This document shows positions 43,151 to 52,107 of a DNA stretch of 64,000 bases, in pieces. This stretch comes from Jiangella anatolica (GTDB lineage: Bacteria; Actinomycetota; Actinomycetes; Jiangellales; Jiangellaceae), in assembly GCF_003236295.1 (NCBI RefSeq), contig NZ_POTW01000001.1:1-64000 (forward strand). The letters run 5' to 3'. The notes under the pieces were generated by a model. That model had not been told where the DNA came from. It searched no databases and saw only the letters and a list, made by a program, of their open reading frames with translations. The translations under genes and the position numbers were made by a program. Position 1 is the first letter of the stretch, and each line of letters starts with the position of its first letter.

Positions 43151-44515
43151 TCAGCTCCCGACCTGACTCTCGTAGTCGCTCTGGACGGTCTGCAGCAGCG
43201 CCTCGGGCGACTGCTCGCCCGCGAACAGGCGCTGCAGCTGCGGGGTCCAGCTCTCGGCGTAGATGGCGCCGGTGGCGTTGGCGATGAAGTCCATCGCGCC
43301 GTTGTCCTCGCCGATCTGGGCGCCCGCCGCCAGCGTCTCGGCGGTCACCGTGCCCTCCTGGATCTCCGGCATGGGCGCGTCGGGCAGGCCCATCGGGTGC
43401 GATCCGCCGACCTCGACGGCGACGGCGCGCGCCTCCGGGTTCGTCGCGACCCAGTCGAGGAAGAACGCCGCACAGTCGGCGTTCGGCGAGTCCGTGCCGA
43501 TGCCGAACGTCAGCGGCGCGGACATCGTCGCGAGCGCGCCGCCGTCCTGCGCCGACGGGAACAGGAAGAAGCCGACCTCGCCGGGCAGCTGCTGGTCCAG
43601 GTTGCCGGACTCCCAGTCGCCGTTGAACATGAACAGGCCGTCGCCGGCGATGAACTTGCTCATCATCGTCGCGTAGTCCATGGCGTTGGCGTCCGGGTCG
43701 AAGTAGCCGGCCTTGATCCACTCGTCGAGGTGCTGGACCGCCTCCAGGTTCGACGGCGTGTCGATGGTGGCGCCGTCCTGCTGGAAGATCCAGTCGTTGA
43801 TCGGGCCTGGCTCGCCGTACGCCGCCATCAGGTTCTGCAGCGGGAAGGCGAAGCCGCCGGTGGCGCCGCCGTTGAACTGCACGATCGGGGTGACGCCGGC
43901 CTGCTGGGCGCTGGCCAGCACGTCGTCGAACTCGGCCAGCGACGTCGGCGGCTCGGTCATGCCGACCTGCGCGGCGAGGGTCTTGTTGTAGAAGACGCCG
44001 GTCATGCTGAAGTTCAGGCCCATGGCGTACAACGAGCCCTCGCCGCGCGGGCGGCCGCCGTCGCCCAGCCGCAGCTGCTCCAGCTGCGAGGCCGGCCACT
44101 GGTCCCAGCCGAAGGCCTCGGCGTAGCCGTCGAGGTTCTTCAGCAGGCCGTCCTTGACCAGCTCGGAGACCTGCGGCAGCCGCATCAGGTCCGGCGGGTC
44201 GTCGGCCAGCACGCGGGGCGCGTTCTGGGTGATGACCGCGAACTGGTCCTCGCGGATCTCCCAGGTGACGTTCGGGTACTGCGCGGTGAACTCGTCGGTG
44301 AGCGCCTTCGGCATCGGGAACCCGGTCTCGAAGTAGGCGTTCATCGTGACCGGGTCGTCGCCACAGGTCGGCGCGCCGGAGGCGGCGGCGTCCGTGGCCG
44401 TGTCCGACGGCTCAGAGCTGCTGTTGTCGCCGGGCCCGCCGCAACCGGCGGCCAGGATGCCGGTCAGCGCGACGGAGCCCAGCGCAACGCGACGGCGGCT
44501 GATGCGACGCGACAT
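43151..44515 (-). CDS. CUT1-type extracellular sugar-binding lipoprotein
   Basis: The 454-residue protein starts at ATG 44515 after a GAGGGGGA site. It has a twin-Arg-like basic leader, lipobox LAAGC (Cys25), an acidic Ser/Asp linker and a family 1 solute-binding domain (MNAYFETGFPMPKALTDEF; LFMFNGDWESGNLDQQLPGE). It heads the operon that includes two permeases and the GH68 enzyme, so a fructose-containing sugar is a likely ligand. The LacI-type operator at 44576-44591 lies in its promoter region. Confidence 0.92.
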   Translation of the reverse strand: MSRRISRRRVALGSVALTGILAAGCGGPGDNSSSEPSDTATDAAASGAPTCGDDPVTMNAYFETGFPMPKALTDEFTAQYPNVTWEIREDQFAVITQNAPRVLADDPPDLMRLPQVSELVKDGLLKNLDGYAEAFGWDQWPASQLEQLRLGDGGRPRGEGSLYAMGLNFSMTGVFYNKTLAAQVGMTEPPTSLAEFDDVLASAQQAGVTPIVQFNGGATGGFAFPLQNLMAAYGEPGPINDWIFQQDGATIDTPSNLEAVQHLDEWIKAGYFDPDANAMDYATMMSKFIAGDGLFMFNGDWESGNLDQQLPGEVGFFLFPSAQDGGALATMSAPLTFGIGTDSPNADCAAFFLDWVATNPEARAVAVEVGGSHPMGLPDAPMPEIQEGTVTAETLAAGAQIGEDNGAMDFIANATGAIYAESWTPQLQRLFAGEQSPEALLQTVQSDYESQVGS

Positions 44516-44573
44516 TGCGTCCCCCTCGATAGATTTGGGTGACTGACCGGCGGTCCGTGCTGTCGGAGGCCGG

Positions 44574-44602
44574 TTGCTAAATCGGATTAGCACCGTTAGT
44601 GT
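44574..44602 (+). promoter_or_regulatory. Divergent promoter with LacI operator GCTAAATCGGATTAGC
   Basis: The 16-bp operator (44576-44591) has a CG centre with GCTAA/TTAGC arms. Its exact reverse complement recurs at 45780-45795. On the plus strand TTGCTA (44574-44579), a 17-bp spacer and TAGTGT (44597-44602) could be the lacI promoter, so the repressor would sit in the spacer and also block the divergent importer operon. Confidence 0.65.
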
Positions 44603-44662
44603 TTCGACGGCGCAGCCACCTGTCAAGCGCCGATTCCGGTTCGTTATCTTGGAGGTCCCCGG

Positions 44663-45721
44663 GTGAGCCGACGGCGGGTCACGATGGCCGATGTCGCCAG
44701 GCAGGCCGGCGTCTCGCCCACGACGGCGTCGCTGGTCCTGTCCGGGCGAGCGCGTGAGCTGCGCATCTCGCAGGCCGTCGAGCAGCGCGTTCTCCAGGCC
44801 GCGGAGGAGCTGGAGTACCGGCGCAACATCGTCTCCGTTGGCCTGCGGACCGGCACGACCCGCACCATCGGTTTCGTGTCCGACACGGTCGCGACCACGC
44901 GGCTGGCCGGCGACATGATCAAGGGCGCGCTCGAGGGCGCCCGCGAGCGCGGCGTGATGCTGTTCATCGGTGAGACGGAGGGCGAGGCCGATCTGGAGCA
45001 GGGACTGCTCCAGGCGATGCACGACCGCCGGGTCGACGGCATCATCTTCGCGGCGATGTTCACCCGGCCGATGAAGGTGCCGGCCGCGCTGCTCGGCGGG
45101 CCGGCGGTGCTGCTCAACGTGGTGCCGAAGCGGCCGGCGGCGCTGCCGTCGATCGTCCCGGACGAGGTCGAGGCCGGCCGGGCGGCGGCGCGGATCCTGC
45201 TCGACGCCGGGCACCGCGAGGGGATCCACGTCATCGGCGCCGGGCCGCGGCCGAGCGACGTCCCGCCCGACGCGCTGGCCGGCGTCGAGCGGGTCACGGG
45301 GATCCGTGAAGTCCTCGCGGAGGCCGGCGTGAAGCTGGCCGGCGGCCGGGTCTGCCCGGACTGGCTGCCCGAGTACGGCTACGAGGCCACCATGGAGCTG
45401 CTCGCGGCCGAGCGGCCCCGGGCGCTCATCTGCCTCAACGACCGCATCGCCTTCGGCGCGTACCAGGCGCTCGACGACCATGCGCTCGAGGTGCCGGCCG
45501 ACGTCTCCGTGGTCTCCTTCGACGACCATCCGCTCGCCACCTGGATCCGGCCGAAGCTGACCACGATCGCGCTCCCGTTCTACGAGCTCGGCCGGAAGGC
45601 CGTCGACGTGCTGTTCGACGTGATCGAGCGGCAGCGTGAGGGGAAGCCCGCGGGCGACGAGAGCCACCGCGTGCCCATGCCGGTGCGGATCCGCGAGTCG
45701 GTCGCGCCGCCCCGCGCCTGA
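44663..45721 (+). CDS. LacI family transcriptional regulator
   Basis: The 352-residue protein has a LacI helix-turn-helix (MADVARQAGVSPTTASLVLS, residues 8-27) and a sugar-sensor domain (GVMLFIGETEGEADLEQGLL; VVSFDDHPLATWIRPKLTTI). The GTG start follows GGAGG (44651-44655). It is divergent from the importer/GH68 operon and directly upstream of a secreted hydrolase. Both adjacent promoters hold the same operator, so it probably represses both and itself. Confidence 0.94.
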   Translation: MSRRRVTMADVARQAGVSPTTASLVLSGRARELRISQAVEQRVLQAAEELEYRRNIVSVGLRTGTTRTIGFVSDTVATTRLAGDMIKGALEGARERGVMLFIGETEGEADLEQGLLQAMHDRRVDGIIFAAMFTRPMKVPAALLGGPAVLLNVVPKRPAALPSIVPDEVEAGRAAARILLDAGHREGIHVIGAGPRPSDVPPDALAGVERVTGIREVLAEAGVKLAGGRVCPDWLPEYGYEATMELLAAERPRALICLNDRIAFGAYQALDDHALEVPADVSVVSFDDHPLATWIRPKLTTIALPFYELGRKAVDVLFDVIERQREGKPAGDESHRVPMPVRIRESVAPPRA

Positions 45722-45745
45722 CGTTCCGCCGGCCGGATCCGCCTC

Positions 45746-45795
45746 TTGACACCCGGCGGCCGGACCATCATGCTACCGAGCTAATCCGATTTAGC
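45746..45795 (+). promoter_or_regulatory. Promoter and LacI operator of the secreted hydrolase
   Basis: TTGACA at 45746-45751 is a consensus -35; the -10 is unclear (CATGCT or TGCTAC near 45768-45776). GCTAATCCGATTTAGC (45780-45795) is the reverse complement of the operator at 44576-44591 and would overlap the transcription start. Confidence 0.65.
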
Positions 45796-45863
45796 ATCGG
45801 ATCGGCACTCGTGCCCGGTACCTCGCACCACGCGCAACGTCGCCCGATTGGACGGAGGTCCCC

Positions 45864-47171
45864 ATGTTCATCCGCCGCCTCGCCGGCACCGCCCTGATCG
45901 CCGCCGCCCTGATCGTCGCGGTTCTGGCCGGCGCCCTCGCGGCGCCCGCCACCGCGGCGCCGCCGGCCCGCCCCGGCCCGCCCGGCATCCAGAGCGTCAC
46001 GCCCATCACGCAGGTCTACACGTACGGGCAGAAGGTGGCCGCCGTCGCCGTCGAGTACGCGGCGCCGGTCAACCCGTGGGAGCTCGACGCGGACACGTTC
46101 ACGGTGTCGGACAGCATCTACAACTTCCGCTACAACCCGATCGAGGACCTCGCCCGTCGCGCCGACCGCACGGTCACCAGGGTCTACACGAACGACTCGA
46201 TCGCGCTGAACCCTTACGGGCGGTCGACGCCGGGCCGCTACGTGATCGTCGAGCTCGCCGCCGCCGACCCGGGCGGCAACACCGTCATCGCCGAGGGCCG
46301 CTACGTGAAGGTGAACCCGGCCCAGCCGACGCTGGTGGTCCAGAACGAGGACGTCTACGCCCGGCCGGGCAACGGCGTCGGCCGCGGCCGGGTGCTGTCC
46401 GACGCGTCGTCGACCGCGTACCCGCTCAGCGGCGAGTCGGTGGACCTCCTGGCCGACGACTTCGCCTACGAGACGTTCGTCCAGGGCGGGACGGTGCTCC
46501 CGTACGCCTACCACCTGCCCGAGGACTATGACCCCAGCCGCGACTACCCGCTGGTCGTGATCCTGCCCGGGCACGGGATGGGCTTCAACGGCGCCAACGC
46601 CGGCGTCCAGGTGGCCGCCGACATCCCGGCCACCGCGTGGCTGCAGCCGGAGTGGACCGGCGCCGACGAGGACGTCATCGTCCTCGCCCCGCAGAACCAG
46701 CGGGTCGGCGCCGCGGCGGAGTCGGCGCTCATGGTCGCCCTGGTGAAGAGCTTCATGGGCCGCTTCAGCGTCGACGCCGAACGCGTCTACGCCTCGACGG
46801 TGTCCTACGGCTCCACGCTCGCCTGGCAGACGCTGGCCACCGAGCCCGGCCTGTTCACCGCCGTGCTGCTCACCGGCGGCTTCCGGGTCAGCGCCGCCCA
46901 GGCCGCTCAGATCGCCGCGCACCCGACTCCGATCTGGATCACGCACGGCACCAACGACCACCTGCTCCCGGTGGCGTTCGCCCGCGACTCGGCCGTGCTG
47001 CTGCGCGACGCCTACGTCGCCGCCGGCGTGGACCCGGCCGACGCCGCTGAGCTGATCCGCTACACCGAGTACGGGAACGACGCCTTCAGCGAGCCGGACT
47101 ACCACGCCGCCTACGGCCCGACGTACGAGGACGCCTCGATCCTGCAGTGGCTGCTCGGCCAGAAGGGCTAG
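45864..47171 (+). CDS. Secreted alpha/beta hydrolase (esterase/prolyl-oligopeptidase-like)
   Basis: The 435-residue protein has a signal peptide (cleavage near ATAAPP), an N-terminal beta-rich region (about 40-180) and a C-terminal alpha/beta hydrolase with YHLPEDYDPSRDYPLVVILP. The presumed triad is Ser314 in STVSYGS, Asp in THGTNDHLLP and His in SEPDYHAAYG. The nucleophile elbow has Thr where Gly is usual. It probably cleaves an ester or glycoconjugate outside the cell to supply the importer encoded nearby. The substrate is unknown. Confidence 0.82.
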   Translation: MFIRRLAGTALIAAALIVAVLAGALAAPATAAPPARPGPPGIQSVTPITQVYTYGQKVAAVAVEYAAPVNPWELDADTFTVSDSIYNFRYNPIEDLARRADRTVTRVYTNDSIALNPYGRSTPGRYVIVELAAADPGGNTVIAEGRYVKVNPAQPTLVVQNEDVYARPGNGVGRGRVLSDASSTAYPLSGESVDLLADDFAYETFVQGGTVLPYAYHLPEDYDPSRDYPLVVILPGHGMGFNGANAGVQVAADIPATAWLQPEWTGADEDVIVLAPQNQRVGAAAESALMVALVKSFMGRFSVDAERVYASTVSYGSTLAWQTLATEPGLFTAVLLTGGFRVSAAQAAQIAAHPTPIWITHGTNDHLLPVAFARDSAVLLRDAYVAAGVDPADAAELIRYTEYGNDAFSEPDYHAAYGPTYEDASILQWLLGQKG

Positions 47172-47239
47172 GCACGCGATGAAGCCTGCTCACCTGGGCG
47201 TCGAGCGCGTCGATCCCCTGCTCGGCCGGGCCGGGGGCG

Positions 47240-48835
47240 TCACCGCCGGCGGCGGAGCTGTCGCCCGGGGAGAAGACCGGTCGGCTCGGCATCGGCCAGG
47301 GTCGCGATCCCGTTCACGAACACGTGACGGACGCCCGACGCGTACTGAGCGGGCCGGTCGTAGGTCGCCGGCGCCGCGAGCGCCGGGAGGTCCATGACGG
47401 CGATGTCCGCGAACGCGCCCGGCCGGATGACCCCGCGCCCGGCCAGGCCGAAGGTCTGCGCCGGCAGCGAGGTCATCCGGCGCACGGCCTCGGCGACCGG
47501 GATCACCCGCTCGTCTCTCGCGTGGACGCTCAGCACCGTCGCGAAGGCGCCGAACGCGCGCGGATGGGTGACGTGGCCGGCCTCGACGTCCTCGATCGAG
47601 ACGGCCTCGGCGTCCGAGCCCACCGACACCCAGGGCCGCTGGAGGACCAGGCCCGTGGCCGCCTTGTCCGCCACGAAGTAGATGGCGCGCGTGGCCGGGT
47701 CCGCGGCGAGGATCCGGAACATCGCGTCCAGCGGATCCGGCTCGCCCAGGCGCAGCGCGAGCTGCGCGAGCGTTCCGTCGCCGATCGGGCCGAGTCCCGG
47801 CGGCGGGGCCGGGACCAGCACCCCGTCGGCGCCGCCGCTGAGCTCGTACAGGTTCTCCCAGCCGGAGGACGTGGCGATCTTCCGCTTCAGCTCGTCCCGG
47901 CCGCCGGCGGTCGTGAGCGCGGCTGCGAGCGCGCTCGCGTCGGCCCGGATGTCGAGCGGTATCGCGGCGACGAGCCCGGTGGAGGCCGCCTCGTAGGGGT
48001 AGATGTTCGCGGTGACGCGGACGCCCTCGGCACGGGCGGCGTCGATCGCGTCGAGCGCCTGCGCCAGCTTGGGCCAGTTGGCCCGCCCCACCGCCTTGAG
48101 GTGGTAGACCTCGGCCCGTGCTCCGCTGTCGCGGGCGATCTCGATGAGCTCGCCGATCGACTCGAGCAGCCGGTCGCCCTCGCTGCGGATGTGCGAGATG
48201 TACGTGGCCTCGTGCGGCGCGAGCACCCGTGCGTAGCGCAGCAGCTCGCCGGTGTCGGCGAACGCGCCCGGCGGGTAGATGAGCGCCGAGCCCACGCCGA
48301 GCGCGCCGGCGTCGAGCTCCGAGGCGAGCAGGGCGGCGGCGCGGTCGAGCTCCTCGGCGGTGAGCGGGCGCGCCTCGGTGCCGGCCTGGGCGAGGCGGAG
48401 GTTCGCCGCCCCCACGAACGACGCGACGTTGAACCCGACCCCGCGCCGCTCCAGCGCACGCAGCTGCCCGGCGACGCTCGGCCACACCTCGGGGAGGTCC
48501 TTGATGCGCGTCAGCCTGGAGACCATCGCCTTCGTCGCCCGGCCGGTGACGGGGCCGAGGGTGGTGCCCTCCCCGAACACCTGGGTCGTCACGCCCTGGT
48601 ACAGCTCCGAGAGCCCGCGGCCGTCGCGGAGCAGGCTCGCGTGGGAGTGGCTGAGCGGGTTGATCAGGCCGGGCGTCACCAGCAGGCCGTCCGCCTCGAC
48701 GACCTGGTCGCCGGCGAGTGGCCGGACCTGCCCGACGGCGGCGATGACGTCACCGTCGACGGCGATGTCGGCGCGGACGGCGGGACGGCCGGTGCCGTCG
48801 GCCAGCAGCCCGCCGCGGATGACGGTCCGTGTCAC
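47240..48835 (-). CDS. Amidohydrolase, N-acyl-D-amino-acid deacylase-like
   Basis: The 531-residue protein begins with the amidohydrolase beta-sandwich (TVIRGGLLADGTGRPAVRAD) and the barrel motif PLSHSHASLLRDG. It continues with the D-aminoacylase pattern ALGVGSALIYPPGAFADTGE, YISHIRSEGDRLLESI and VGSDAEA. The usual Asp after the HSH motif is Ala-Ser here, so metal use may differ. GTG 48835 overlaps the serine hydrolase stop (GTGA). It would deacylate N-acyl amino acids or N-acyl amines in the cytoplasm; the substrate is unknown. Confidence 0.85.
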   Translation of the reverse strand: MTRTVIRGGLLADGTGRPAVRADIAVDGDVIAAVGQVRPLAGDQVVEADGLLVTPGLINPLSHSHASLLRDGRGLSELYQGVTTQVFGEGTTLGPVTGRATKAMVSRLTRIKDLPEVWPSVAGQLRALERRGVGFNVASFVGAANLRLAQAGTEARPLTAEELDRAAALLASELDAGALGVGSALIYPPGAFADTGELLRYARVLAPHEATYISHIRSEGDRLLESIGELIEIARDSGARAEVYHLKAVGRANWPKLAQALDAIDAARAEGVRVTANIYPYEAASTGLVAAIPLDIRADASALAAALTTAGGRDELKRKIATSSGWENLYELSGGADGVLVPAPPPGLGPIGDGTLAQLALRLGEPDPLDAMFRILAADPATRAIYFVADKAATGLVLQRPWVSVGSDAEAVSIEDVEAGHVTHPRAFGAFATVLSVHARDERVIPVAEAVRRMTSLPAQTFGLAGRGVIRPGAFADIAVMDLPALAAPATYDRPAQYASGVRHVFVNGIATLADAEPTGLLPGRQLRRRR

Positions 48836-50214
48836 CGGTCGGTCCGCCTCGCGGCGAAGAACGGATCGAGCAGGTGCGAGACCTTGCCGGCCGGGTCGCG
48901 GACGAACGCGCGGTCCCAGGGACCCAGCTCCGTGCCGTCGGACGTGACGAACCGGAACAGGTCGTCGCCGAGGGGGAGGAGGCCGAACTCCTCGACCTTC
49001 GCGACGGCGCCGATGCCCGCCTCGTGGGTCGAGCTGACGCTCACGCGCAGGCGGCCGCCGTCCGCGTCGACCCGCATGCGCACCGCGTCGCGCACGTACT
49101 CGCCGGCGTAGTCGGCCGGGTTGTCGACGGTGGTCCCGATCGGGGCGCGGGCACGCGGCTTGCGGATGCCCAGCCGCTCGGGGAGGAGGAAGTCGAGGAC
49201 CGCCTCGCTGAACGGGTGGATCTGGGCCGGCACGTTGCACACGATGGCCAGCGCCGATCCGGACTCCGGGACCCAGTGCACCTGCGAGCCGCCGCCGCGC
49301 ACCATGCCGGGATGCCCCAGCACCCGCCGGCCGTCCCACTGCCGGATCCACGGGCCGAGGCCCCACGAGTCGGCCACGGTGGCGTTGGTGACGGCGACCT
49401 GAGGCGACTGCATGAGGCCGGCCGCCTCGGGCGAGAGGATCCGCCGGCCGGTCCACGCGACTCCGTCGCCGAGGAAGAGGGCGGCGAGGCCGAGGAGATC
49501 CTCCGCCGTGGACGTGATGGTGCTCCCGGTCGGGCCGAACCCGCGCCCGAGGCCCCGGTGGTCGATCACCTCGGCGCCGGCGTCGGTGACCATGTGCCCG
49601 ACGGCGGTGGGCCCGACGATCTGCCGGCGCGGGTCGGCCGTCGTGCGGCCGAGACCGGCCGGGTCGAGCAAGAGCTCCTGTACCGCGCGGTCCCAGGGCA
49701 GGCCGGTGAGGCGTTCGACGATCAGGCCGCTGACGTTCGTCGACGCGTTCGTGTAGGCCCAGAACGTGCCGGGCGCGAACGTCAGTGCGGACATCGCCAC
49801 CAGGCCGACGGCCTTCTCGACCGCGTCCCGCTCGTCGCCGGTGTCGACGTAGCGCCCGTTGTCCAGGCCGCTGCTCATCGACATCAGCATGCGCGGGGTG
49901 ATCAGCTCGGCCGCCGGCGTGTCGGTCCAGATGCCGAGCTCGACGCCGGGCAGGTAGGTCGCCACCGGCCGGTCGAGGTCGACCAGCCCCGCGTCGACGA
50001 GCTGCATCATCAGGATCGCGGTGTAGAGCTTGCTGGTCGAGCCGATCTGGATGCCCGTCGTGGGCGTCATCGCCATGTGCGGGTCGCTCCGCGCGGCGCC
50101 GAACGTGTAGCTCTCCGGCCCGTCCGGGGTCAGGAGCGCGATCTGGGCGCCCACGATCCCGAACGCCGTGCACAGGTCACTGAGGGCAGCTCTCGTGCCC
50201 GGATCCTCCTGCAT
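48832..50214 (-). CDS. Serine hydrolase of the beta-lactamase/D-aminopeptidase superfamily
   Basis: With ATG 50214, supported by AAGGAGA seven bases upstream, the product has 460 residues; ATG 50253 would add 13 residues and overlap the M20 gene. The S-x-x-K motif is Ser59-Thr-Ser-Lys62 in IGSTSKLYT, and the Tyr motif is WAYTNAST near residue 153. A C-terminal lipocalin-like domain is suggested by residues about 355-450. No signal peptide is seen, so it is cytoplasmic. It lies in an operon with M20 and D-aminoacylase-like genes, pointing to amide or ester cleavage. Confidence 0.85.
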   Translation of the reverse strand: MQEDPGTRAALSDLCTAFGIVGAQIALLTPDGPESYTFGAARSDPHMAMTPTTGIQIGSTSKLYTAILMMQLVDAGLVDLDRPVATYLPGVELGIWTDTPAAELITPRMLMSMSSGLDNGRYVDTGDERDAVEKAVGLVAMSALTFAPGTFWAYTNASTNVSGLIVERLTGLPWDRAVQELLLDPAGLGRTTADPRRQIVGPTAVGHMVTDAGAEVIDHRGLGRGFGPTGSTITSTAEDLLGLAALFLGDGVAWTGRRILSPEAAGLMQSPQVAVTNATVADSWGLGPWIRQWDGRRVLGHPGMVRGGGSQVHWVPESGSALAIVCNVPAQIHPFSEAVLDFLLPERLGIRKPRARAPIGTTVDNPADYAGEYVRDAVRMRVDADGGRLRVSVSSTHEAGIGAVAKVEEFGLLPLGDDLFRFVTSDGTELGPWDRAFVRDPAGKVSHLLDPFFAARRTDR

Positions 50215-50234
50215 GACACCGTCTCCTTCGCCGC

Positions 50235-51479
50235 TCATCTGGGTACCAGCCATTCACGTGCCGCACTCGTCAGGGTTCTCGTGCCGAGCCCGATGGTCCG
50301 CTCGGCGGCGGGAGCGAACCGGGGCGAGTGGTTGGACGGCAACTCCGCCGGCGGCCGCCGGAAGTCGAAGGATCGTGCCGGCACGGACTCGAAACCGCCG
50401 ATGAACCAGTAGACCAGCGCGGCGCCCGCGGCCGAGGACAGCTCGCTCACGTCCTCGCTGAGCATGACCGATCCGGGGTCGATGACGCGGACGCCGGCGA
50501 GATCGCGGGCGAACGCCGCGGCGACGCGCTCGGTCGCGCCGGCGTCGTTGACCGTCATCGGATAGCGCTGCTCGTGGAAGAACTCCGGCGGCCGCGGCGC
50601 CGCCGAGGCGGCGCACTCGGCCCGGACGACCCGCTCGACCGCCGCCAGGACCGACTCGCGCACGGACTCGTCGAGCGTACGGACACTGACGTTGAGCTCG
50701 GCCGTGTCCGGGAGGATGTTGGCCTTGGCGCCGGCGATGAGGCTCCCGACCGTGACGACCGCCGCGTCGTGGGCGGCGATCTCCCGGGTGACGATGCCCT
50801 GGAGACGGACGACCACGTGCGCCGCCAGATGCACCGCGTCGACCGTGGTCTCGGGTCTGGACGCGTGCCCGCCCCGGCCGTGCACCACGATGCGAAGACG
50901 GTCGGAGAAGGCCATGAACGGCCCGGCCCGCACCGCGACCGTCTCCACCGGCATCGGCATCACGTGCTGGCCGAGCACCACCTCGGGCCGCGGAACTCGC
51001 TCGAACAGCCCGTCGGCGACCATCGCGGCCGCTCCGCCGGCCGCCTCCTCGGCCGGCTGGAACAGCGCGACCACGGTGCCCGACCAGTCCTGCCTGCTCC
51101 GGGCCAGCAACTCGGCCGCGCCCAGGAGACAGGTCAGGTGGACGTCGTGCCCACAGGCATGCATGACCGGGACCTCGGCGCCGCTCGCGTCCCGCGCCCG
51201 GACGGTGCTGGCGTAGGGGAGGCCGGTCCGTTCGAGCACCGGCAGGCCGTCGAGGTCGGCCCGGAGCAGGACGACCGGACCACTCCCGTTCTCGAGGACG
51301 CCGACGACGCCGGTCTTGCCGATGTGCGTCTGAACCGCGTACCCGAGAGCGCGCAACCGGTCCGCGACCTTCGTCGCCGTGCGGACCTCCTGGAAGGCGA
51401 GCTCGGGGTGGGCATGCAGGTCCCGGTACACGGCCAGCAGCTGCGCGGCCAGGGCCCGCTCGTCGTCGGTCCGGTCCAT
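50235..51479 (-). CDS. M20 family amidohydrolase (hippurate/IAA-amino acid hydrolase-like)
   Basis: The 414-residue enzyme starts at ATG 51479 after AAGGA; an upstream in-frame ATG at 51548 lies within the promoter region. It has the M20D signatures LLRADLDGLPVLERTG, MHACGHDVHLTCLLGAA (metal ligands Cys/His), FQPAEEAAGGAAAMV and VVVHGRGGHASRPET. It hydrolyses N-acyl or N-aroyl amino acids. It heads a three-gene operon divergent from the SRPBCC/DUF4185 pair. Confidence 0.92.
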   Translation of the reverse strand: MDRTDDERALAAQLLAVYRDLHAHPELAFQEVRTATKVADRLRALGYAVQTHIGKTGVVGVLENGSGPVVLLRADLDGLPVLERTGLPYASTVRARDASGAEVPVMHACGHDVHLTCLLGAAELLARSRQDWSGTVVALFQPAEEAAGGAAAMVADGLFERVPRPEVVLGQHVMPMPVETVAVRAGPFMAFSDRLRIVVHGRGGHASRPETTVDAVHLAAHVVVRLQGIVTREIAAHDAAVVTVGSLIAGAKANILPDTAELNVSVRTLDESVRESVLAAVERVVRAECAASAAPRPPEFFHEQRYPMTVNDAGATERVAAAFARDLAGVRVIDPGSVMLSEDVSELSSAAGAALVYWFIGGFESVPARSFDFRRPPAELPSNHSPRFAPAAERTIGLGTRTLTSAAREWLVPR

Positions 51480-51509
51480 CCGGCGTCCTTCCGTCGCTCG
51501 CGCCGCCCC

Positions 51510-51555
51510 TTGTCCGCGGCCGGCCCCTCCTTTATAGTCGAAAACCAAATATTTG
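51510..51555 (+). promoter_or_regulatory. Promoter with CAAATATTTG operator (GntR site)
   Basis: TTGTCC (51510-51515), a 17-bp spacer and TATAGT (51533-51538) form a strong promoter for the SRPBCC gene. The perfect palindrome CAAATATTTG (51546-51555) begins at the predicted start of transcription. The same decamer lies in the GntR gene promoter (54875-54884). Confidence 0.65.
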
Positions 51556-51582
51556 TATACGTAGAGTTAAGGAGGCACGACC

Positions 51583-52107
51583 GTGGAGTACCGGCGGCTG
51601 GACGACAAGGAGTTCGACTCGCACTACCTGTACGTCGAACGAGAGATCCACCACCCCGTGAAGGCCGTATGGCCGCACGTGCTCGCCATCGGCTCGTGGA
51701 TGAACGCGCACGAACTGCGGACGCTGGACGGCGCGCCCGGCGAGGTGGGCTTCTTCGAGCGGGTCCTGCCGCGCGATCTCGCGCCGGACGTCCCGCCGCC
51801 GCACTACCACCTCTATGGGATCGCCCATGTCGTGCCGTACAAGTACGTCGCCCTCGAGGTCTTCCCCGAGCGCGGCGGCAGCTACGGCAAGGCGCGGCCG
51901 AAGATCGATCTGGACGGGATCCACCTCGTCGACGTGGGCGCCTCCACGAAGCTGATCTTCTGCATGATCGACATCCAGCTCGGCGAGGGCCCGCCCGGCT
52001 CGTACGAGCAGCGCGAGTCGGAGCTCGACGGCGTCCGGGGCATGCTCGAGGACTACTTCGACACCCTGGAGGCGCTGGTCGAGGAGTCGGCGGGGCGGGG
52101 CCGATGA
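51583..52107 (+). CDS. SRPBCC (START-like) family protein, uncharacterised
   Basis: The 174-residue protein starts at GTG 51583, seven bases after GGAGG. The pattern VEREIHHPVKAVWPHVLAIG with a basic-hydrophobic start and EDYFDTLEALVEES C-terminal helix suggests a START-like lipid or small-ligand binding fold. No catalytic residues are recognised. It overlaps the DUF4185 gene by four bases, so the two proteins are probably made together. Function unknown. Confidence 0.75.
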   Translation: MEYRRLDDKEFDSHYLYVEREIHHPVKAVWPHVLAIGSWMNAHELRTLDGAPGEVGFFERVLPRDLAPDVPPPHYHLYGIAHVVPYKYVALEVFPERGGSYGKARPKIDLDGIHLVDVGASTKLIFCMIDIQLGEGPPGSYEQRESELDGVRGMLEDYFDTLEALVEESAGRGR

